DNA of 64,000 bases from Trichopria drosophilae (Eukaryota; Arthropoda; Insecta; Hymenoptera; Diapriidae). Shown one piece after another: positions 1 through 12,099 of the stretch. How positions within the stretch are numbered: position 1 is the first letter of the stretch; every line of letters starts with the position of its first letter. The translations under genes were made by a program, and so were the position numbers. The notes beneath the pieces were generated by a model. That model did not search any database. It was not told where the DNA came from and saw only the letters and a list, made by a program, of their open reading frames with translations. Location of the stretch: the NCBI GenBank assembly GCA_030407085.1, contig CM059587.1:69099001-69163000 (forward strand). Reading direction: 5' to 3'.

Positions 1-367
1 TTCAAAGGCTTGAGGTTGGACGCTTCGTCGTCAAGGTACCAACCTCGAGGTATTGAATTAAAGACTTGTTCGATTCTTAATTTTGTTGTCTTGTTAAAGA
101 CTTTTTCGATTCTTAATTTTGTTGTCTTGTTAAAGACTTTTTCGATTCTTAATTTTGTTGTCTTGTTAAAGACTTGTTCGATTCATTCGATTTTTTAAAA
201 CCAATCCTATTTCAAAGGCTTGAGGTTGGACGCTTCGTCGTCAAGGTACCAACCTCGAGGTATTGAAACAAAAGGGATTTTCTTTTCTTATTCCTTTTTT
301 TTTGATTAGAAACAAATACTTGAAGTTGGATGCTTCCTCGTTAAGGTACCAACTTTAAAGTATCAAT
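1..367. repeat. Cluster of three foldback (hairpin) units
   Basis: Three related units lie at 1-57, 211-267 and about 315-366. Units 1 and 2 look identical. Each has a left arm ending GAGGTTGG, a ~19-base loop and a right arm starting CCAACCTC, so each can fold into a hairpin. Unit 3 is diverged but keeps its pairing: its arms read GAAGTTGG and CCAACTTT. The cluster begins at the window edge, so it may continue to the left. No known family is recognised. Confidence 0.75.
61..180 (+). repeat. 36-bp tandem repeat, a little over three copies
   Basis: The unit starts AAGACTTKTTCGATTC and is repeated every 36 bases between hairpin units 1 and 2. As 36 is a multiple of three, one frame stays open and would encode a repeated 12-residue peptide (KTFSILNFVVLL). 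I take this as a by-product of the repeat and not as a gene. Confidence 0.85.
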
Positions 368-631
368 CTAACCACGTTTTTCTTTTGTTAATTAATTGAA
401 CCCTAAATCAATTATTCCCTAGTATCCTTTCCAAAAATCATACTATCTTCCAATATTTTGTAATGTACCTAAAATATAAATTATAATAATGTTAATAATA
501 ATTGTATATTTTATTTCACCATTTCTCCACCATCCCGGTCGTCCCAAGGTAAGAGGGACGAATTATAAATTTTAAAAACTTCTTTCTCTTATTATTTGTA
601 CTCCGTTGTGTTCGACGCTGGACGTAACAAT

Positions 632-2690
632 ATATGGGGCATTCCACGCCAACTCACCCAATTTTAAAATCGACCATCACTAATTTTGTTCGTAATTTTT
701 TTATAGATGCATTTCGGTAAAACAAGACTGGACAAATTTTTTTAGATTTTTAAAATCACTCGTTAACGTGTGAGAATTTTTCAAAATTTTGAAATTTTAG
801 AAAATTGAAAATTTTTAAATTTCCACAATTCGGTTGCTACTTATCGTACAGTAACGAATAAAAATCGGAATTGTTCGTCTTGAAATGTACTTTTCTATGG
901 GTATAATGAAAATTTAACTGGAATTTATTGACATGTGTATTTTTACGTGTTAAGTAAAAAATTCAAAATTTTTCCAAAATGGACATTTTTAATTTTTTTG
1001 AATTAAATTCACAAAAAAACTACTGAAAATAACGAACAATTTGCGGGGTCGTACAAGATGGCAAGTTGTTTCGTTAATTTTTTACAGATTTTTACATTCT
1101 TTTAAACAATTTAAATTTTTGCTAAAATCTCGAGATTTAGTTTATTGAATTCACAATTCACTGTTTTTCACTTTTTTTGTGTGTTTTTGATTTTCCGTGA
1201 TTCAATGCATACATTGAAAAAATTAGAAGTTTTTAAATTGATTATGCAAATTTCGTTAATATTATTTGATACAGCTCTTTCCTTTTGTTTTAAATAAATC
1301 TGTGTGTCAAGGGTTTAAGAATTATACATGTTTCTTTTTCGAACTCAAGGCTCTTACTTGTCAGGTGAACATGTCGCTTATATCCATGTCGCATACAAAA
1401 TCATTGGCATAAGCATTAAGGAATTTGTCATTACAATTATTGGCTGATGTAAATTTTGCCTTCCGAATTTCTAGTATTATAATGACATTATATTTTCTCC
1501 GTACATTTTTCTCTGTATCATACTTTTATGTGTATCTTGTTTTTACGCAAAAGCTCTTAAATATATTGGGGCATCTTTTCACGATTACCGCTAGGTGTCG
1601 AATTACTAGCAATTAAAGCGTTCCCCAATTACATTAATATAGCCATCATCCGTGCAGGTTCTACATTACAGTCAAAATTCATTTCCCTGTTTTTTTTTCC
1701 CTATAAGAGTCATGTCCTTATATCATACATTCAGTGACAGATGTGTAAATCCTTTTCAAAAACCAAAACATGTTAAAAAAACTAATTTGAGACATTTATC
1801 GGCTGCGCAAATGTTACTATTTCCTGAATTGCCGTAAAATGTAAAAATTTGTAGTACATGTAGAAATGAGATTCAGACTTACAGAAATCTGAAAATGAAG
1901 TCACAAATATAGCGGGAAATACATATGAAGAAGTAGATCATGAAACACACAAAGTAATAGAAGAAATAGATCCTGAAATAGAGGAAACAACTCAAAAAGA
2001 CTTCGAAACTGGCGACCCCAACTTTCAAACGGGGGACAGAAATCAATGTTATGATAAAAATCATTTAACGAGTCTCGAAGTCATGAATCAAATAAGATTT
2101 TTAAAATAGATTTCTAAAATAGATTATCCTGAAAGACGGAAAATCCTGAAAGTGAAAAACAGTGAATTGTTAATTCAATAAACTAAATCTCGAGATTTGA
2201 GCAAAAATTTAAATTGTATAAAAGAATGTAAAAATCTGTAAAAAATTAACGAAACAACTTGCCATCTTGTACGACCCCACAAATTGTTCGTTATTTTCAG
2301 TAGTTTTTTTCTGAATTTAATTCAAAAAAATTAAAAATGTCCATTTTGGAAAAATTTTGAATTTTGTACTTAACACGTAAAAATACACATGTCAATAAAT
2401 TCCAGTTAAATTTTCATTATACCCATAGAAAAGTACATTTCAAGACGAACAATTCCATTTTTTATTCGTTACTGTACGATAAGTAGCAACCGAGTTATGG
2501 AAATTTAAAAATTTTCAATTTTCTAAAATTTCAAATTTTTGAAAAATTCTCACACGTTAACGAGTGATTTTAAAAATCTGAAAAAATTTGACCCGTCTTA
2601 TTTCACCGAAATGCATCCATACAAAAATTACGAACCAAATTGGTGATGATCGATTTTAAAATTGGGTGAGTTGGCGTGGAATGCCCCATA
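632..2690. mobile_element. DNA transposon with ~550-bp terminal inverted repeats
   Basis: Sequence from about 632 to 1180 reappears inverted from about 2140 to 2690, with the same order of blocks and only scattered differences. The ends read TGGGGCATTCCACGCC and its complement, each bordered by TA, which fits (but does not prove) a TA target duplication. The ~960-bp centre carries a broken coding remnant. Very long TIRs with a short damaged centre suggest a non-autonomous or decayed copy. Superfamily not assigned. A similar end motif (TGGGGCATTCCA) recurs alone near 44527. Confidence 0.85.
1727..2109 (+). pseudogene. Remnant of a transposon protein: Cys/His region and acidic tail
   Basis: One forward frame reads DRCVNPFQKPKHVKK, then LRHLSAAQM and, past a TAA stop at 1836-1838, continues in frame with KICSTCRNEI, giving C...H...CxxC spacing like a small zinc-binding domain. 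A second frame from about 1888 gives an acidic stretch (NTYEEVDHETHKVIEEIDPE) ending near 2109. The stop and the frame change mean it is broken. A Cys-rich head followed by an acidic linker is common at the N-terminus of arthropod transposase-like proteins. The rest of such a protein is absent here. Confidence 0.45.
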
Positions 2691-3685
2691 TGTATTATGT
2701 GTACCGCGATCGTCCGAATGTTTCGACGGCGAAGCTCATTTTCTGCCGTGCGATAGAATTTTTCCCGGCAGCAATCCGACGAATTCGGACAGGGCACTCG
2801 TATGCATAAGTCTCCCGTCGGAAAATCGTACGAAATTATCGCATAGATTATATGAAAAAAACGAATTTGTCAAAATAACATTAGTTACATCCTAATTGTA
2901 CGTTCAACGCCACATTTTTTTCCTTGTAGATTTTAATCCTGAAAACTCGACAATCGCGTTGAAAATGTTTTATATTTATATATTTTTAAGATATTAATTG
3001 TAATGTTTTGTTATATAGGAAAATGTTTTACACAGATTCAATTTATCTTCTGTCGATTGTCTCATTGAAGGGTGTTACCACCATTATTTCTACCTCTTTA
3101 TATTTTAATTTTCAGCTTGGTTTTATTTGTTTTCTCATCATTTTCGACCTAAAAACATACAGGGCGGTACAAATGTACAAATTGTAATTTTTTATCAGTT
3201 CATAATTTTCCATTCCTTACCACTTTTTTCAAATCCATGTCAGAAGTTTAAAATGACAAAATATGCATAGAAAAAAAATCATCGATGAAAAATATTAAAA
3301 ATTGTAAGACAAAATACATTTATAATAGTCCAATTTTACATTTTTTACACTAAACAGAGTTTGAACCATCTTAAAAGACTTTTTATTAATTAATACTAAA
3401 TTATAATATGTAATATTAGACTTCTACAGAGAAAATTAAAAAACATTTACCATCAGGACACTTCTTAGCGATATACCTACATAAATAAAAAAACGTATGG
3501 GTGCATATATACAATACATGTCACATATATATAGTAGGTTGCGGATCTGTGTCGAAACGGCATAGTAAATAAATGGAATGATTGCATCTCTCATTGCATA
3601 TAAAATGTTCAATTGAAAATGATAATGGAAAAAAATGTAAATTCATAATATACAGAAAACTATTGAATTTTTGTATATTCTTTAC
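2691..3685. other. AT-rich spacer, nothing recognised
   Basis: Between the long-TIR transposon and the repeats at 3.7 kb I see no convincing coding sequence or repeat structure. The first ~200 bases have more CG dinucleotides than the rest and may be old host or transposon sequence. Short open frames here show no recognisable motif. Confidence 0.5.
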
Positions 3686-4060
3686 CAATAAATTGTTATA
3701 AACAATTATTATTTATAAACAAAAAAAGGGTATTTTATTTTTAACATATATCGTACTTCCAATGGTTAATTTGGCGCTAACTGCGATATGCTAGCCATGA
3801 GAAGAAGAGGGTTTTCGTTTGTGTTGTTTACTTAATATTTTTAACAACAAATTGACGATTTTTTACAAAACATTATGCATGTTTTGCATCTAATTTTTCC
3901 CGTAGAATCGATTCGCGTAGTCATATTTTCCCTGAAACCGCATTTGATGAATAACAAACTGTTATAAACAAATATTTTTTAAACACAAAAAACACAGGTA
4001 TTTTATTTTTGGCATATATCCTATTACCAATAGTTAGTTTGACGCTATCTGTGCTGTGGA
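3686..4060 (+). repeat. Two diverged direct repeats of ~105 bp
   Basis: The blocks at about 3686-3790 and 3950-4060 share the order: TGTTATAAACAA, a run with AAACACAAA or similar, GGTATTTTATTTTT, GCATATATC and a region ending GACGCTA or GGCGCTA. They are in the same orientation about 265 bases apart. Family unknown. Confidence 0.6.
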
Positions 4061-5159
4061 ATACGTGGGCCTTAATTAACACTTTCTAATATAATTAATA
4101 TGGAGAATACATTCCATAATACCATAAATATATAAAGATTTACAAAACGAATATTGAAGGTGGAGAATTAAAAAACCTTACAAAATTATGACGAATACCC
4201 AGACGTAACTTAAAAAAATTGTGATAAGATAATTTTTTTGAAAGAAATTTTTTATTTTGGACCCTGAATCGTGACGCTCTTTAGTTTCTAAATATTAATC
4301 GACAGTTTGACGAAAAAGGAACGTAAATTCATAATTATTATTTGTAAAAGAACGGATTTCGAAGATAGATAAAATCATAAACGTATTTCTAAACCTGGAA
4401 GTATTGAAGACACTTCTTATGCACTGTTTAATATACCTGTGCATATATGGCTAAAATATTTTATATTTATTGGTAAAGAATATACAGAGATTTTTTGTAA
4501 TATTGTAAATTTATATTGTTTTTCTCTGTCAACTGTCGATAAATATTTAGAAAAATTGAAGTTTTTCTATTGATGAAGTCACGCAACAACTTTTAAATGA
4601 ATTTTGATGGGAAAATAAAGAAAGAACAATCAGAAACCTGCCAGAGAATTATAAGAAGTCAATTTACAGAAAAAAATTATATACATGTAAATGTGCATAT
4701 TATTGATGATTTCACCTTGACTTCCAAAATGAACATATTCTAGGCAATGAAGTACAAATAAAATATTAACTGTTGAAATTTAGTATTTAATAATAACAAA
4801 ACTTTTCAGAAGAGTCAGACTGTCAAATTGGATTATTAAAATTATCACTTTTCTTACAATTTTTTATAATTTTTAACGCCGAATTTTTTATGCATATTTT
4901 GTAATCAATTGATTTCTCGCATGCATTTAAAAAAAGTATATGTGGAGTGCATCTAAAATGATGCAGGCAGACCGATGGCATGTTAAGAAATTATCTTCAA
5001 GATGCACTCTGCTTGAAAACTAAAGGAATATGTGTTTATTTACATTTTTATAAAAATTTTTTTTTATTGTTTACCAAAATTTATTACTTCAAATTTTGTC
5101 AATAAAACGAATTTTTTTTAAGTTGCTCATTCGGATGCTCTGAATTTACTTATGTATAT
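4061..5159. other. AT-rich spacer
   Basis: No coding sequence recognised. The only local structure noticed is a small inverted repeat at 4949-5006 (AGTGCATCT and AGATGCACT). The remainder is low-complexity AT-rich DNA. Confidence 0.5.
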
Positions 5160-5274
5160 CCGTTTGAAGTTTCACGCAAATAAGTCCAAATCAGTAACAA
5201 CTGCAATTTTTGTGTAAAAAAAGCGCAAAATTTTTTTTTAATCGGTTTTCAACTGATTTTACTAGTTTATATAG

Positions 5275-5803
5275 ATATAAAGGAAACGCGAGACATTAAA
5301 TCGTTACTAATGGGTGTTTTGTTACAAAATGATATGTTCAAAAGTTGTTTTCAAAAAAAGTAAGTAAAACATTTTTTTTAAATTCCTTTTCTTCAAATAT
5401 CTTTGTTGGTATTGATTTTACGGTAAAAAAATATAAACTAAATGAAAACTCACAAAATTTCCTATAAGAATGACTTGAAAGAAAACCCGTTCGTGGCGTT
5501 AAAGTTGTTTAATTTTACAGAATTCGTAAAAATGAAAAATTGTCCATGTTTTCAATTACCACTTTATCATTGCTATTAATTTAAAATATGTCGATAAAGT
5601 CATTCTTGTATTACATTTTGTAAGCTTTCATTTTGTTTATATGAAATTTTGTCGTAAAATCAATACCAATAAAAATATTTGCAAAAAAAGGAATAGAAAC
5701 AAATTTTGTACTCACTTTTTTTCAAAATTGACAACTTTTGAGCAAATTATTTTGTAACGAAACACACATTGGTAACGATTTAACGTCTCGCATTTCCTAT
5801 ATA
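5275..5803. mobile_element. Foldback element, ~200-bp arms
   Basis: The left arm begins AAAGGAAACGCGAGAC and runs to the block AATGACTTG near 5477. The right arm begins near 5598 (GTCATTCTTG) and ends GTCTCGCATTTCC at about 5798. Order and content are mirrored through about 200 bases. A (TA)n tract follows at 5800-5822. No coding capacity, so it is a MITE or foldback type. Confidence 0.7.
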
Positions 5804-6173
5804 TATATATATAATATATACCGCACAGTAAGCACAATAAACCTATAAACGGTCGTTCGAAAAAGCTTTTTATACAAACGATCATTACGATTTCATCATT
5901 TCATTATTTCTGAAGGAAAATATCTTTTGCTCATGAAAAAATGTTAACTTTTAGAAATTTTACAGCAAATTTTTTAGAAAACGATTATTTCCCATATAAA
6001 ATACATGGAAAACTTCAGGGGCCCGACGGTACCATTAAATATCGACGAATCGCAAAACAAAATAATACGTGTCTTTTTATTTTCAGTATAGAAGAATTCT
6101 GGGAGGTGTCCCAATTAAAATTCGCTATTTCGATTTTTTGAGGACCACCCTAATTTATATACACATTATATAT

Positions 6174-7057
6174 AGGGGAAGGCGTATAGCTCCTTGAATT
6201 TCGTATTTATGATGATACAAAGTATCATTTGATAGATAATTTTATAGTCAATATTTGCGTGCATGTTAGTTACGGTATATGTTTTACAGATGGCCAGCTA
6301 TGGCGAATTTAAAAAACTTAAAAATCACGGAGCGAAGCGGCGATATCGGGGTGAAGTGGCGAATTCTTATTTTTAGACGTCTCCGAAACAACTATCATAA
6401 AATTAAGTGCAAGTCATAATTTTTTAAGTTATTATTGTTTGTTTTAGTAAAAATAAAATTTCCACGTTGGAGGAATGAACCTCTTCAGATATATCAAAAT
6501 TTCAAACAACAGTAAAAAAAGAAATTGCATCTTCGGAATCTTTGAATACTCGCATTATATCAGGATCGCATATTTTAACTTTGTCTTTTGTAACTCAATG
6601 CATTCATCAAAAGGGAATTCTAAATTAAAAAATAATCACGGAATAGAGACATCCGGGAAAAACATTCGCCGCTTCACCCCAAAGTATCATTTGGACTTGC
6701 AGATACGATATCTCAGTATAAAGATACAAAAAAGGAACAATTCATGTTTTATAAATAAGGCCAAAAAATATACTTTTAGAATAAATATATAAATAGCGAT
6801 TATTAAACTTTCAAAATGAAAATATTGACCAATCTGAGAACAAAGTACAGGAAAATGACTTGAAAATTTTGTTTAAAAATTACGTTTCTAGCTCCCAAAG
6901 ATAGGTAAGAGAACAAAAAATGAAATATCATGTCTTAAAATGTGAAAAATGGTGTAAACAAAGAAACCACATGATATTTTGCAATCAGTATGATCATAAT
7001 GGAAATATTTGAGATTCGTCACTTCGCCTCGTTCGCCGCTTCGCCCCGTCTTCCCCT
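6174..7057. mobile_element. Candidate non-autonomous DNA transposon with AGGGGAAG ends
   Basis: The left end reads AGGGGAAGGCG after TATAT; the right end is CGTCTTCCCCT followed by GTATATA. Subterminal GAAGCGGCG/CGCCGCTTC motifs also occur near both ends (about 6333 and 7031), which supports a real element. A 105-codon frame at 6475-6792 inside it matches nothing I recognise and is probably not a gene. Confidence 0.5.
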
Positions 7058-7289
7058 GTATATATTACATATATATATATATATATAAACTAGTAAATTC
7101 AGTTGAAAACCGATTTTTAAACAAAAATTTTACGCTTGTTTTTCAACAAAAATTTTTGTATGAAACTTCAAACGGCTATAACTTCACCAGTTCATCGTAA
7201 AAACTCCAACCGGTGCTCATTTTAGAGATATTCTCATTCTCTTCAAAACACTTTACTATACGTACTATTACTGTGTGAATGTAGCCAAA

Positions 7290-7880
7290 AATGCTTATTT
7301 ACAAAAAAGTACATGAAAATAGCAATTTTTCATATTTTTCTTTTGTACCATCGTGGATTTATGATCAAAATGATTTTTTATTAAACACGTACATTAAAAA
7401 TTTCATTATCTACAACTTTCATTCTATGCACTTTATGCACACGAAGCACGGTTTTAGAGTCATTATTGATTATCGCAAAAAAACTTTCGATTGTGCGTAT
7501 TTGTTTTTTAAACCTTCATATCACCGTAAATATTGAACGTACAGCATTACATAAAAACAAAGGAAAATTGTTCGTAATTTCATCCTCTACAACTTTTATT
7601 TGAAGCGTTTTGCGATCCGAATGGTTATTTTTTATTTATAAGTGAAAAACGCGCGATCCTCGCGCTCATTACGGTTGATCCGCAAAACTGCCAATATTTC
7701 AAAAAAATCTCTCGGCTTCTATTGATCGTAGTTTAAAAAAGTTTTTTTAAAAAATGAAATTGTGCGAAATTTTCCTAGCTACAATTTTTGTATCTTTCTT
7801 TTTTTCGTTTAAAGTGATATTTTTCGAGTTATTTCAGAAAAACCTATTTTTTGGACACATAGCAGCTTGTACGGGTGAGG
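7290..7880 (+). repeat. Degenerate ~185-bp tandem units
   Basis: A phrase of the form AATTTCAT-n-CTACAACTTT recurs at about 7400, 7577 and 7768 (in the last as AATTTTCCTAGCTACAATTT). Surrounding sequence is only loosely conserved. This looks like the decayed interior of a repeat. An 81-codon frame at 7291-7536 is most likely incidental. Confidence 0.4.
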
Positions 7881-8083
7881 ACTTTTGAGAGATTAAAAAG
7901 TACAAGATAAGCTTGTTTCCAACATTTTCAGCCAACTACTAATTTTTAAATACAAATCGAAAAATATCGCCCCACTTTAGTAGGCTATAATGCAATTATT
8001 TCTAACAAATTTTTAAACACAAAAAAATTGCCAAGTACCGCTGCTGTCCTAGCAATGAGCATTACGGATTGAACATTATGAAA

Positions 8084-8110
8084 TTTGTAGTGTAATATAT
8101 ACACTACAAA
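8084..8110. repeat. Short near-perfect palindrome
   Basis: TTTGTAGTGTA and its complement TACACTACAAA flank a 5-base ATATA core. Perfect arms of this length stand out in the surrounding AT-rich DNA. No function inferred. Confidence 0.8.
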
Positions 8111-8857
8111 TTATATTAATTTTCATATTAGATTTTTTTAAAAGATCTACATTTTCTGCGTTCTACTTTTAATTTTAATAAAGTAGTAAATACGTATCCG
8201 AAATCCCAAACCTCGGTTAAAAGCAATACAAAATTTGTTGCATTAAAACCAAAATAAAATGAATAAAAACCAGAATATAAATGAATAAAAATGCATTCAA
8301 AATTACGATCCCTTTAAATTAATTTCCGTTTACTGGGATATGCACTATATCCTAAACACAAAATGGACAGTGAGTGCAGATATACTAAAAAATTAATTTT
8401 GAGAATCGACCACATAAAAATCGGTTGCAATAAAATAAAAAACGAACATTTGGTTGAAAACATAATATAGGTAAAGTGTGATATTATTCTATGAATAAAA
8501 TATCGTTGATATATACAGCCTTTCTATATGATCTTTAAAAAATATAGTAAACGCGTATCCAAAATTCAACAAAATGAAATGGTGTTCTATGACCCAAGAA
8601 GCCCGAACCTCGGCGGCTATAGTGTAATCCGCATCGAAAGAAGGCTGGCACGATCCGCGAAGTTATTTCTTATGTATACGCATGTGTGCGTCCCTCTTAC
8701 ACGCTAGTTTGCTTGTGTGAGTGCCATAAGGGAAGCGGGCCCCGCTAAGCACCCGTAAAAACATACGGTACTGGTATACGCCCGAAGCGACACACCTCGT
8801 AGAATTGCGGAACTATTTCCTGTCATTTTTACCTTGTGTCCGCCATTGCCCACTTCG

Positions 8858-9202
8858 AATCGTAGATGCAAAAATTTGGCTTCAATTCGAAATAAATCGA
8901 CATGCAATTATTTGGAATAGAAGCCGGCCGATGTCAAGAATGGACGCAAAGGCCCCTTTTTGGCAAAAATGCTATGGATAATGAGTAATTAACCGTTTTT
9001 GTGGTGCTCACTAACACACGTAAAGCCTGTGTACGTGTGCCTTCAAAAAGGGTCGTCGGAAATCATTTTTTTACGGGCTTAAACAAATTTTTTTGGCCAA
9101 AAAGGGGCCTTTGCGTCCATTCTTGGATGAAAAGGGCTCATGATTAATGCGTTTCCAGCACGATTCCATAAAAATTGCAGGAGAATTTTTGCATCTACGA
9201 TT
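8858..9202. mobile_element. Nested inverted repeats: 191-bp MITE-like insert inside a second palindrome
   Basis: Outer arms of 19 bases (AATCGTAGATGCAAAAATT and its exact complement) sit at 8858-8876 and 9184-9202. Inside, 8935-9125 is bounded by ~30-base inverted repeats containing GGACGCAAAGGCCCC. The inner part is 191 bp with no coding capacity. A small MITE may have inserted into an older inverted-repeat element, or both are layers of one element. Confidence 0.7.
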
Positions 9203-11400
9203 ACTTCCGATCTAGAAGTTCCAAAGCCGCCACCGTGGAGTTCCGGTGTTCGGAGAGAACACCCTTAATAAAAAACATTCGCCAAATCTCAAAATTCTAG
9301 ATTCAGTTGAAAATAGTTAATAAATATATTTAAATAAATAAATTTTGTATTACGTATTACAGTGTACTTGCTTCAAGAAACGATGAAGAAATAGTTGTTT
9401 ACAAGCTATATTGTGTAAACAAGCAGTATAAATAAAATTTCATGTGAACCATTGTTTCTTATCTATAAGAAATATAGGTAAGCATATATAGGAAATTATC
9501 ACTGAATATATATTCATAATAGGCTAACACATCATATGTTTTGAGGAAGAGTGAGGTCAGGACATTACTTGAGGATTAGTTAATGCAATAATTTAATTAA
9601 ATTATAAACCGACTTATAATTGTCGAGTAAATTGCCGCCAGAAATACATTTAAGTTAATTACACAAAAGGCTTTTCATATTTAAGGGTGCTTTTAAAGAT
9701 GAATGAATTTAATTAGTAGATTTTAACAAAATATGCAGGAAATGAAACATAATATGAATTCGCAATTAATAATCAGGTTTCTTATATTCCAGGTGCATTT
9801 CTTCAGCGATGTATTATATTTATATATAATTATTCATCACATTTGTACGTAATATTATATATTACGAGAATAGATCCGGTAATATAATAAGTAGCCAGAG
9901 TATATAACTGTCAGTGTTCAGGAAGAGAAAATGGAAACAAAAGAGACCCATTCTGTGATCTCAGAAACAGACGTCGAAGTTTCTACTGTCGCTGGAATGA
10001 GAAAACTCCACAAATCGACTACTTGAATCCATGGTGGACATCATATACCTGCGACATTACATGGGTTCTCGTATTTCCAGAAGCTTTCTCCTTTATATAG
10101 TTATGATTTTAAGGTACGATAAGCATGCGTTTCATTTGACTCTAGCAGTATCTCAAATGGTTATCGTACTATTTTCGTCCAGCTGGTAACAATGAATGGA
10201 AAGTTTCTCAATACCGCATATCGATGATTTATATTTTTCTATTTATATTTTTTATATTTTTAATAGGAATTCATTGCTGAAAACGCACGTTAGAATTAAA
10301 ACTTGGATTTCAACCGGAATTATAAGCGCACTCTAAGGCTCCCGTGCAATAAAATTACGGGCGCGCGGATGGCCGTAACAGTACCTACTGTCCAACTGGA
10401 AATGGAATAATGAAATCTTGCGTTCTCTCAAATCGTTCTGAAATAAATATTAGATTATAGAGGATGATTAAACGGAATTTTTTTCTATTTATGACTTTTT
10501 AATTAAATGTAAATAATTCGAGATAAAGAATACAAATTGACATTTTTATTTCGAGAATTATATTGACGTTTTTAAACGTAAATCGAAGTATTTTGGTAAC
10601 TACTGGACAAAACTTTCTGAATTTGAGACACATACTCTGTATACAATACCTATGATGACCAAATAAAAAAATCATAAATGCTAATTGCCGATGTTGTTTA
10701 AATTTAACGACGAAAAGTCTGTGAGGAAATTCAAGATTCGAACTTCCTATGACAAAGTTATTCTGTACACTTTAATATAGTTTTCCACAAAGTTCCAGAG
10801 CAATTCGTAAATAATTCCCTTAGATATGGAATTTTTAATTTAGGCAAGTTTGCGCGACATGCGACGCAGAGGGCACAACATGGCCCATTTTGTAGAGCAG
10901 TTAACATATATTATAAGTTGTTTATTTAGATACTTTTATTAACTACAGTTATTATTCCGGTTATTTAAAAGGTTAAATAAACATACGAAAGTACCAAGAG
11001 GAAATGTTGCATCGCTTCACTGTTCAAAAGTGTCATGAAATTTAATGTACTGTGTATTAATTTTTCTAATAGTATATATCTATACATTATGTAAATAGAT
11101 TGCGAAGAATTAATGTATATATGTTGGATGTATTTTAGCTGTATATGTACTGTGTTGGTATTGGCTGTAGCGGCAACAATATAAACGGCCTCTAAGTCTC
11201 TCAATATTGACATTGCAACAATGAGGATCCTGCGTGTAGAGATTGTCTCACTTATGCTATTCGTTCATAATTTTTCGTTAGAACTAAAAATACCATGACC
11301 TGAGGGCGAAAAAGAAAGTATAACGAAAAGAAGTTACATTTTTCCCATATTTTGTTTGCTTTTAATTATAACTAACTCGAGTATCTTGATCAAGATATAC
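9203..11400. other. AT-rich spacer, no gene recognised
   Basis: About 2.2 kb without a supported gene. A fragment near 11032-11050 (TGTCATGAAATTTAATGTAC) matches the family whose larger copies lie at 15.2-21.9 kb and 43.7 kb. A CG-richer patch lies at 10360-10390. Short frames such as 10965-11213 on the minus strand look incidental. Confidence 0.5.
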
Positions 11401-11407
11401 AAAATAC

Positions 11408-11800
11408 ATATCGACGCTCGATACGAGGAGGTCTCAAATCTCGAGACTAGGATTCGGCGTTAAGGCACGAAAACTAGGATAAGTGAATGAAAAATAATTA
11501 TATAAATCAGACATGCTACGATTTACAATAAAATAATAATGTATTAGTCGCTAAGAAAATTTGAAATATCCTATTCTTCGTGTCAAAATAATGAAATAGC
11601 CTATTTTTCGCGTCAAAATAATGAAATATCCTGTTTTTTGCGCCGAGAAATGTGGAAAACCTTTTCTTTCGGGAAAGAATCGAAATATCCTATTTTTCGC
11701 GCCGGGAAAATGAATTCTCCTTTTCCAGTAGAGAAAGTGGAATAACCTAATCTTCGTATCAGATTTGAAATATCCTAGTCTTCGTATCGAGCGTCGATAT
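11408..11800. repeat. Foldback unit with internal ~30-bp tandem repeats
   Basis: Perfect 19-base inverted repeats at 11408-11426 and 11782-11800 (core TCGACGCTCGATACGA) bound a 393-bp block. Its right part, about 11560-11790, is a degenerate tandem repeat around GAAATATCCTATTYTTCG, roughly eight copies of ~30 bp. A related motif in the opposite sense (CGAAAACTAGGAT) lies near the left arm. The minus-strand frame 11551-11814 only reflects this repeat. Confidence 0.75.
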
Positions 11801-12099
11801 AATGTAAACAACACTGTCTCATTATGTAATTTTATAATACTATTGTGTGGAATTGGTATGTATGAAACATATTAAAAGACATAAATATTTGAATTCTATT
11901 TCAAATTTCTGCATTTGCAATTTGTCGGCCGTTTTGAGCTTGTCAACCATCTAAATAGATTATATCATTTATAAAATGATTTGTCAGATTAAATTAGTTT
12001 CAATTACCAGTCAAACTATTATTGAAATTCAATCATATACAAATATCCTGGTGGAAAAGTCTGTAATTTGCCGGACCGGTGTGACGTATTAATGTACTG
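11801..12099. other. AT-rich spacer
   Basis: No recognisable feature. It separates the foldback unit from a dispersed repeat copy. Confidence 0.4.

Larger units (their letters stand above)
5160..7180. repeat. Split inverted repeat flanking nested inserts
   Basis: The block at about 5160-5270 (containing CGGTTTTCAACTGA and ACTAGT) is matched inverted at about 7087-7180 (ACTAGTAAATTCAGTTGAAAA). The interval holds a foldback element and a second inverted-repeat element, both next to TA-rich tracts. This looks like an older element whose two arms were pushed apart by later inserts. Confidence 0.55.

Noticed and set aside
10..198. 62-codon frame with a 12-residue repeat
   Set aside because: It is only the in-phase translation of the 36-bp tandem repeat; no start context or conservation.
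1425..1616. 63-codon hydrophobic protein inside the long-TIR transposon
   Set aside because: No family resemblance; Phe/Tyr/Leu-rich as expected from AT-rich sequence.
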